The notes under the pieces are model-generated. The model was not told the DNA's origin. It did no database searches and saw only the letters and a list, made by a program, of their open reading frames with translations. From Bifidobacterium vansinderenii (GTDB taxonomy: Bacteria; Actinomycetota; Actinomycetes; Actinomycetales; Bifidobacteriaceae): a stretch of DNA of 42,352 bases. Below, piece by piece: positions 36,939 to 42,352 of the stretch. The stretch's first letter is position 1; each line of letters opens with the position of its first letter. Location of the stretch: the NCBI RefSeq assembly GCF_002234915.1, contig NZ_NEWD01000010.1:1-42352 (forward strand), in the 5' to 3' direction. Made by a program: the position numbers and the translations under genes.

Positions 36939-39299
36939 ATGAGGCAGATCTGGCGACTGTTCATCGGCGACGTCAAGCGCATCACCAGCAACGTGGTGTC
37001 GATCATCATCGTGATCGGCCTGGTGGCGATCCCCTCGCTGTTCACCTGGTTCAACGTGGTAGCCAGCTGGGATCCGTTCAGCAACACGAAGAACCTCAAG
37101 TTCGCCGTGGCCAGCGTGGACGACGGATACAAGAGCGATCTGGTGCCGCTGAAGGTCAACGTGGGCGATCAGGTGCTCAACGCGCTGCGCGCCAACGACC
37201 AGCTCGACTGGACGATCACCACCAAGGACGACGCCGTGGACGGCGTGAAATCCGGCAAATACTACGCGTCCGTAGTGATCCCCAAGTCGTTCAGCAAGGA
37301 CATGATGACGTTCTTCGACTCCGACGTGAAGCACGCAAAGCTCACGTACTACACGAACGAGAAGAAGAACGCACTCGCCCCCAAGGTGACCGGTCAGGGC
37401 GCCGACCAGGTGGCCGCACAGATCAACAACATGTTCGCCAGCACGCTCAGCGACGTGGCGCTCAACATCGTCTCGTCGCTGTCGGACTATCTTGACGACG
37501 CGGACGTGCAGAGCCGGCTCGGCAACGTGAACGACCACATCGGCAAGCTCTCCGATCAGATGGCCGACGCGTCGACCATGCTCACCACATACTCGTCGCT
37601 CACCGATTCCGCGCAGTCGCTGATCAACAACTCGTCGAAACTGCTCACGCAGGCGGCAGGCGCGGCGAACGACGCCAAGGACGCGGTGGGAAGCACCAAG
37701 GCGGCCGGCGGCACGATCACCGACGCGCTGAAGGACTCCGCCTCATCCCTGTCGAAGGCGCTGAAGAGCTCGGCGAACAGCTACGGGGCCGTGGCCAGCG
37801 GTGTGGACACGGTATTCGACTCGGTCAACACGCAGGCCGCCGACAGCGCCAAATCACTGCGCGACGAAGCCACGAGCATCGACAAGCAGATCGCCGAATA
37901 CCAGCTGATCGTCAAGGATCTGGGCCAGTTCCGCAGCGACATCGCCGCCACGCAGCCGAGCACGCAGATCGGGCAGGACGTGATCGACACCGTCACCCGT
38001 CAGACCGACGCCGTGATCGGCCAGCTCAACAGTGTGATCGCATTGCAGCAGGGGCTGCGCGACAAGCTCAACGACGCGGCCGGCAAGATCGAATCCGGCA
38101 ACAGCTCGGCGCAGCAGGAGCGCGACGAGATCAAGGCGCTCGCCACTCAGGCGAAGAACGACGTCGCATCGCTGAAGACCGACTACGACACCAATCTCAA
38201 GCCGCAGATCAACTCGATCGCCGGCACCGTGGCCAACGCCGCGCAGACGTTGAGCGGCGGCGCGACCCAGCTGGAAAGCGCGGTCAAGGACCTGTCGGGC
38301 GCAAGCGGATCGGCATCCAAGCAGCTGGGCAACATGCGCACCATGCTCACCGACGTGGCCAAGGATCTCACCGACGCGTCGGACAAGCTGCGCACCGTGC
38401 ACGACTCGCTCGGCAGCGCACTGTCCAGCGGCGACACCGAGATGATCAAGCAGGCGCTGGGAACGGACGCCGAGCAGCTGGCCGACTACATCGCCGCGCC
38501 CGTGGGCGTCACGCGTCACGCGGTGTTCAAGGCGGAGAACTTCGGTTCGGCGCTCAGCCCGTTCTACACCACGCTGCCGCTGTGGGTGGGATCGCTGCTC
38601 ATGGCGGTCACGCTGAAGACGGCGGTGTCGCGGCGGATCCGTGTGGGGCTGGCCCGCGGCGGCGTGCGTGGCGGAGTGCGTGGCGGGGGCGTGCGGTCCG
38701 GCGAGAATCCGGAATCCACAGGCCGGACGGAATCCGCGGCGGCTGCGAAAACCGGTAAGGGGAAGAAACCCAACCGGAAGGCCAAGACCGGCGAGGTGAA
38801 GCCGTATCAGATGTATCTGGGACGATTCGGCATCTTCGCACTGATCTCGCTCATGCAGACCACCTGTCTGTTCCTTGGCAATCTGCTGTTCCTGCGCGTG
38901 CAGTGCGAGCATCCGTTCCTGTACATGCTCACCGGATGGCTGAGCGGACTCGTGTTCATCTTCATGATCTACACGCTCGTCGTGTCGTTCGGCAATGTGG
39001 GCAAGGCGATCGGCGTACTGTTCCTGGTGCTGCAGATCTCCGGATCGGGCGGCGCATACCCGCTGGTCGTGATGCCGGACATCTTCACCACGATCAGCCC
39101 GTTCCTGCCCGCCACGCACACGATCAACGCCATCCGCGCGTCCATGTTCGGCATCTACGACAACGACTACTGGAGGGCGATCGGCGCGCTGCTGCTGTTC
39201 ATCGTGCCGACGCTGCTGCTCGGCCTGGTGCTGCGTAAACCGCTCGTGAAGTTCAACACGTGGTACGTGGCGCAGGTGGAGAGCACCAAGCTGCTGTAG
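36939..39299 (+). CDS. YhgE/Pip-domain membrane protein (second of pair)
   Basis: 786 residues; paralogue of its neighbour with the same N-terminus (FIGDVKRITSNVVSIIIVIGLVAIPSLFTWFNVVASWDPF) and C-terminal membrane block (LPLWVGSLLMAVTLK..., QISGSGGAYPLVVMPDIF). The outer domain has coiled-coil-like helices. A cytoplasmic loop near residues 565-620 carries an unusual Gly/Arg stretch (ARGGVRGGVRGGGVRSG) then Lys-rich residues. AGAAGGAGGC precedes ATG 36939; a longer upstream frame has no signal and overlaps the first gene. The tandem arrangement suggests a heteromeric complex. Confidence 0.85.
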   Translation: MRQIWRLFIGDVKRITSNVVSIIIVIGLVAIPSLFTWFNVVASWDPFSNTKNLKFAVASVDDGYKSDLVPLKVNVGDQVLNALRANDQLDWTITTKDDAVDGVKSGKYYASVVIPKSFSKDMMTFFDSDVKHAKLTYYTNEKKNALAPKVTGQGADQVAAQINNMFASTLSDVALNIVSSLSDYLDDADVQSRLGNVNDHIGKLSDQMADASTMLTTYSSLTDSAQSLINNSSKLLTQAAGAANDAKDAVGSTKAAGGTITDALKDSASSLSKALKSSANSYGAVASGVDTVFDSVNTQAADSAKSLRDEATSIDKQIAEYQLIVKDLGQFRSDIAATQPSTQIGQDVIDTVTRQTDAVIGQLNSVIALQQGLRDKLNDAAGKIESGNSSAQQERDEIKALATQAKNDVASLKTDYDTNLKPQINSIAGTVANAAQTLSGGATQLESAVKDLSGASGSASKQLGNMRTMLTDVAKDLTDASDKLRTVHDSLGSALSSGDTEMIKQALGTDAEQLADYIAAPVGVTRHAVFKAENFGSALSPFYTTLPLWVGSLLMAVTLKTAVSRRIRVGLARGGVRGGVRGGGVRSGENPESTGRTESAAAAKTGKGKKPNRKAKTGEVKPYQMYLGRFGIFALISLMQTTCLFLGNLLFLRVQCEHPFLYMLTGWLSGLVFIFMIYTLVVSFGNVGKAIGVLFLVLQISGSGGAYPLVVMPDIFTTISPFLPATHTINAIRASMFGIYDNDYWRAIGALLLFIVPTLLLGLVLRKPLVKFNTWYVAQVESTKLL

Positions 39300-39381
39300 G
39301 CGTGCGGCAACGACCAACGGTTTAGTTCAACGAAAAAATAAACAAAGATACGTGAGTTGCGAGTGACAACAGGAGGGTACG

Positions 39382-39951
39382 ATGACATCGCAACGCGGAG
39401 AGAAGACGCGAAAGGAAACAGATCGCAAGATCATGCAGGCGACGCTCGAGATCGCCATGACCAAGGGCATCGGCGGCATCTCGATCGAGGAGATCGCACG
39501 ACGCAGCGGCGTGGCCAAGACCACGATCTACCGCCGTTACGAGAACACCTCCGACCTGCTCAGCAAGATGAGCACACTGGAAGTGTCGTCGTCGCCCGAA
39601 CTTGCCGATCTGGAACCCACGCGCGACAATCTGGAGCTCATGATGCGCAAGATGGTGGAGCGGTTCGTCAGTGGCATCGGCGTAAAGGCCGTGGGCATCA
39701 TCCTCTCGTCGGAGGAAGCGTTCTTCCAGCCGCTCGTGAAGCAGGCGATCGCGCCGGAGGAACAGACGCTCGAATCGTTCTTCGATCGGGGTGTGCAGGC
39801 CGGGCTGTTCCGGTCGGGCATCGACGCGAAGTTCCTGTTCGGCACGATCCTCGGTTCGATGATCGCCTGCGAGGCGCTGGCCGGCGCGATCGACGACGGA
39901 TGGCCGGAGCGCATGACGAACCTGATCTGGCCCACGATCGTCGCGGCGTAG
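39382..39951 (+). CDS. TetR/AcrR family transcriptional regulator
   Basis: 189 residues. The N-terminal helix-turn-helix is IEEIARRSGVAKTTIYRRYENTSDLL at about 36-61, typical TetR. The C-terminal ligand domain (about 130 residues) is not assignable to a ligand. AGGAGGG precedes ATG. It is the third gene of the YhgE operon, 82 bp after the second, so it probably represses the operon or a pump; its operator was not located. A TAGTGCTAC-like repeat near 34100-34130 before the operon (TACGGATGTCGTAGTGCTACGG) is a possible site. Confidence 0.88.
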   Translation: MTSQRGEKTRKETDRKIMQATLEIAMTKGIGGISIEEIARRSGVAKTTIYRRYENTSDLLSKMSTLEVSSSPELADLEPTRDNLELMMRKMVERFVSGIGVKAVGIILSSEEAFFQPLVKQAIAPEEQTLESFFDRGVQAGLFRSGIDAKFLFGTILGSMIACEALAGAIDDGWPERMTNLIWPTIVAA

Positions 39952-39993
39952 CAGCCGGCTGCGTGGCATGGCGCGGGCTGGCGCGGATTGGCA

Positions 39994-40112
39994 TTGGGGG
40001 CACCAAATACCCGAATTCTGCTCTTTACAGCGCCAAATGGACGAAAATCGACGTCGAAACGTCCATTTGGCGCTGTAAAGAGCAGATGTTCTCGCACTGT
40101 GAGACAGATTTG
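39994..40112 (+). repeat. Palindromic dispersed repeat, family A copy 3
   Basis: A perfect 24-bp inverted repeat (40020-40043 with 40060-40083) with 16-nt centre holding TCGACGTCGA. Relative to copies 1 and 2 both arms changed together: GGGGCG/CGCCCC became ACAGCG/CGCTGT. The upstream direct half-copy GGGGCACCAAATACCCG and downstream AGCAGATGTT and GAGACAGATT match copy 2. It lies between the TetR stop and the convergent gene. Confidence 0.85.
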
Positions 40113-40199
40113 GCGTCCGATTCCACGATGCGTACGCGCTCGGTTGCGGTGCGCTATACGAGGGACGCCCAAGCGAGTCCTCTAGGCCGCACCCCTTCG

Positions 40200-40251
40200 T
40201 GCTCCCTCCAAGGGAGGGAGCTGGACGACGCAGTCGGACTGAGGGAGGGTT
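40200..40251. repeat. Modular GGGAGG hairpin repeat, locus 11
   Basis: CTCCCTCCAAGGGAGGGAG joined to an imperfect GTCC/GGAC core (GGACGACGCAGTCGGACTG) and GAGGGAGGG. It lies 10 bp from the stop of the convergent gene at 40261. Confidence 0.75.
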
Positions 40252-40260
40252 CTCATCCCC

Positions 40261-41973
40261 CTATGCGTTCAATACGCCATCCATCCGCTCATACGCGGAC
40301 CTGATCGACGCCTGAATGTTGTCGTCCGGCGTGGATCCACTGTCGTCGTAGCCGTACGGGCTGTCGCCGGAGTCGAAACCGTACGGGTCGTTCATCATGG
40401 AATCGATCGAGCCGAATATCGCTCCAATGAAGAACAGGACCGCCGCGATCAGCGCAATCACCGCCACCACGATCACGGCGATGATCACGCCCGTGTGGCT
40501 CTTGGGCTGCTGCTGAGGATAGGGACTCGCATACGGGGTCTGGGTCGGCGGCTGGGCTGGGAACGGAGCCGGCGTGTACGGGTTCCGGTTCTGCGGCGCG
40601 GTGTATGGCTGGGGGCCATACGGCTGTGGCGTGGCATACGGCTGACGGGGAGGCTGCTGGTTCTGCGGCGCATACGCGTAGGGCGCGGAGTTCGGCAGCG
40701 GCTGGTAGGGAGATCGCGGGGATTGCGACTGCGCGGGCTGCGCCGGCGCGGCAGACTGGGCAGACTGGGTGGGAGCCGGTTGGGCAGACGCGGCGGGCTG
40801 TGTGGTTTGGACAGGAGCAGGTTGGCCGGAAGCCGGCTGAGATGGCGTTGGCTGAGCTGCCGTGGGCTGAGCCGACACAGACTGGACCGACGCAGCCGAC
40901 TGCGCGGACGCCGACGGATACGGGTTGGTGGGCTGCGCAGGCTGTGAAGGCTGCGCGTAACCAGACTGGAATGGCCACGACTGCTGTGAAGACGCATACG
41001 GCTGCCGGCCATACTGGCCGTACGGCCCAGGCTGCGATTGCGAGGTCGACGGCTGCTGGCCCGCCTGGGATTGGCCCGCGGGATTCGGCAGGTTCTGTGC
41101 CGAAGCAGCCGGGGTCGGAGTATAGGACGGGCTTCCATAGGTCGGCTGCGGGTTTGGAGCAGACGAGGTCTGGGTCGGCGACTGGGTCGCGGTCGGCACG
41201 GTGGGAACGGCCGAAGAAGTCGGAGAATACATGGGAACGGTGGGAGCCGGGTTGTCGGGCAGGATCAGATTGCCCTTGCGATCGTAGAATCCGGCCTGTT
41301 GCACGTCGTTCGGGGAGGCCGGAGAAGGCGCGGGAGCCGGCTGGGCCACCGGGGACGGCTGTGCAGAGGGCTGGCCGAACGGCTGGGTGGAAGACTGGTC
41401 GTACCCCGGATAGGTGCCGGGAGACATGGCGGGAGCACCTGCAGACGACGATGATCCCGAAGCTGCCGCGGCCGGCTGCGAGGCGAAGGAATGCGACAAC
41501 GAATCCGCCGAGGGCATGGTCTGCGACGGCGAATCCGACCCGAGCTGCTGCTCCTGAGTCGGCTGGGTCGAATGATCCGGTCGAACAGTCGCATCCGAAG
41601 CGGAGAAGGAAGAAGACTCACCCGAGCCATATATGCTCGCATGGCGTGCGTTCGCACTATGCCCGTCTGTATTCCCCGCACTGCCGGCATTGCTTGCTTT
41701 GTCAGAATCCGCGCCGTCGCCGGCGCCTGTGGCCGCGGTGCCATTGCCCCACTCCGCGCGCGGCGACGACAATGCGTGGTCGAACCAGTCCTCCTGAGCG
41801 AAGCGCTCGTGTTTGGCCGCCGATTCATCCCCGTTTACAGATGCATTCTCGTTCGCGGCCAGTTGCGCGTCGTTGCTCGCAATACCGTCGCTCACGGTAT
41901 CGAGCCGCGTTCCCGCGTCGTCCGGCTGTGCCCCCACGCCGTCGATCTGCGGCTCGTTCTCGGAATTCGTCAT
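40261..41973 (-). CDS. Pro/Gln/Ser/Ala-rich protein with one C-terminal membrane segment
   Basis: 570 residues. Residues 1-490 are low-complexity: acidic and Ser/Asn-rich first, then Gln/Pro/Ala/Ser repeats (AQPAPTQSAQSAAPAQPAQ) with a short conserved-looking island FYDRKGNLILPDNPAPTVPM near 230. One membrane segment HTGVIIAVIVVAVIALIAAV lies near 497-516, followed by an acidic tail (PYGFDSGDSPYGYDDSGS). Such Pro/Gln-rich single-pass proteins in actinobacteria often sit at the cell pole or wall, but function is unknown here. Start ATG 41973 with weak GGCTGGAATC. Confidence 0.75.
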   Translation of the reverse strand: MTNSENEPQIDGVGAQPDDAGTRLDTVSDGIASNDAQLAANENASVNGDESAAKHERFAQEDWFDHALSSPRAEWGNGTAATGAGDGADSDKASNAGSAGNTDGHSANARHASIYGSGESSSFSASDATVRPDHSTQPTQEQQLGSDSPSQTMPSADSLSHSFASQPAAAASGSSSSAGAPAMSPGTYPGYDQSSTQPFGQPSAQPSPVAQPAPAPSPASPNDVQQAGFYDRKGNLILPDNPAPTVPMYSPTSSAVPTVPTATQSPTQTSSAPNPQPTYGSPSYTPTPAASAQNLPNPAGQSQAGQQPSTSQSQPGPYGQYGRQPYASSQQSWPFQSGYAQPSQPAQPTNPYPSASAQSAASVQSVSAQPTAAQPTPSQPASGQPAPVQTTQPAASAQPAPTQSAQSAAPAQPAQSQSPRSPYQPLPNSAPYAYAPQNQQPPRQPYATPQPYGPQPYTAPQNRNPYTPAPFPAQPPTQTPYASPYPQQQPKSHTGVIIAVIVVAVIALIAAVLFFIGAIFGSIDSMMNDPYGFDSGDSPYGYDDSGSTPDDNIQASIRSAYERMDGVLNA

Positions 41974-42352
41974 GATTCCAGCCTAGTCCCCGACGGTGTC
42001 AACGGCCCCGCCATCAGGAGAGCGCACCCCATAATGCACTTCTGTGCGTTTGTGATGGGTTGCGAGCGCTTTTGTTACCGCTGATATTGAGGTGCTTTTT
42101 CGCGGCGGTACACAAATCGAAGATACCCTACGTCGCAACTATGAAGAACGTTGAAATTCCAACGGTTTCTCAAGCACCGATTTCAGGTATCTTCGAGTTG
42201 TGAACCGCCGCTTCTCGAGACCCCATCAGAGCCTCAAATTCCACATCACATTCCCCTACAAGATCGATCACAATCCGAACAACGGATCCTTCCGCCATGC
42301 CGAATCATCGGAACGGCCGCCCCGGCCCCTTTATCGAACCGGATGGTTGACC
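41974..42352. other. Gene-free right edge
   Basis: Nothing coding is convincing here. A frame opening with GTG at 42200 stays open to the edge (51 codons), but it starts inside the inverted repeat with no ribosome site, so I do not call it. Promoters for the gene at 41973 and for an unseen rightward gene probably lie here. Confidence 0.5.
42102..42211. repeat. 26-bp inverted repeat flanking 58 bp
   Basis: The arms at 42102-42127 and 42186-42211 match at 24 of 26 positions (core TCGAAGATACC/GGTATCTTCGA). The centre contains a second hairpin AACGTTG/CAACGGTT. It could be a MITE-like remnant, an operator, or a hairpin leader. Confidence 0.8.

Noticed and set aside
34184-39299. Type VII secretion locus
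   Set aside because: YhgE/Pip proteins resemble EsaA, but no WXG100, EssC/EccC or other T7SS gene is present.
39537-40172. 211-codon frame antisense to the TetR gene
   Set aside because: It covers family A copy 3 and the antisense of a clear TetR gene.
42200-42352. Partial gene starting GTG at the right edge
   Set aside because: It starts within the inverted repeat arm, no ribosome site, no family resemblance.

Overview
The window reads as a chromosomal segment of a high-GC actinobacterium, most probably a Bifidobacterium or a close relative in the Bifidobacteriaceae. This rests on codon and GC character, on gene content (ppk1 next to a MutT1-type Nudix/phosphatase gene, tandem YhgE/Pip genes, an IS1249-type transposase) and on many short palindromic intergenic repeats of the sort seen in bifidobacteria. 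No rRNA or marker gene is present to fix the species.

Layout. 1-480: 5' end of an IS1249-like transposase running off the left edge. 866-5769: membrane-anchored polysaccharide deacetylase (-) and a large multi-pass membrane protein (+). 5988-8543: APC amino-acid permease and HD-domain protein (-). 8825-11175: two-gene operon of an FtsX-like permease and a degenerate ABC ATPase (+). 11372-19261: CDF metal transporter, glutamate-cysteine-ligase-like enzyme, EgtC-like amidotransferase, a Kup K+ transporter with a very long N-terminal tail, and TatD (all -). 19298-20343: twin candidate small RNAs, each with its own terminator, with a palindromic repeat between them. 20344-24437: metG (-), a DnaA-box-like cluster, an AbiEi-like gene overlapping a small variant-LRR gene (+), and rsmI (-). 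24752-29088: ppk1, MutT1-type protein and a conserved hypothetical (+). 29089-29978: gene-free stretch with degenerate repeats, then tRNA-Lys(UUU) (-). 29979-32783: THUMP-like SAM methyltransferase and aminotransferase (+). 32934-33734: small membrane protein (-). 34184-39951: YhgE/Pip - YhgE/Pip - TetR operon (+). 40261-41973: Pro/Gln/Ser/Ala-rich single-pass membrane protein (-). The last 380 bp hold a strong inverted repeat.

Functional links are mostly housekeeping: polyphosphate synthesis beside nucleotide-pool clean-up, translation (metG, rsmI, tRNA-Lys), envelope work (deacetylase, YhgE pair) and ion or amino-acid transport (Kup, CDF, APC permease). The gamma-glutamyl ligase/amidotransferase pair resembles EgtA/EgtC but no other ergothioneine gene is in view.

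The most unusual material is non-coding: (i) two related short transcription units with CU-rich single-stranded segments; (ii) three copies of a palindromic element whose stem pairing is preserved by compensatory changes; (iii) about eleven loci of a modular hairpin repeat based on GGGAGG/CCTCCC; (iv) four DnaA-box-like 9-mers within 66 bp. Among proteins, the ABC ATPase lacking Walker A, signature and H-loop residues stands out.
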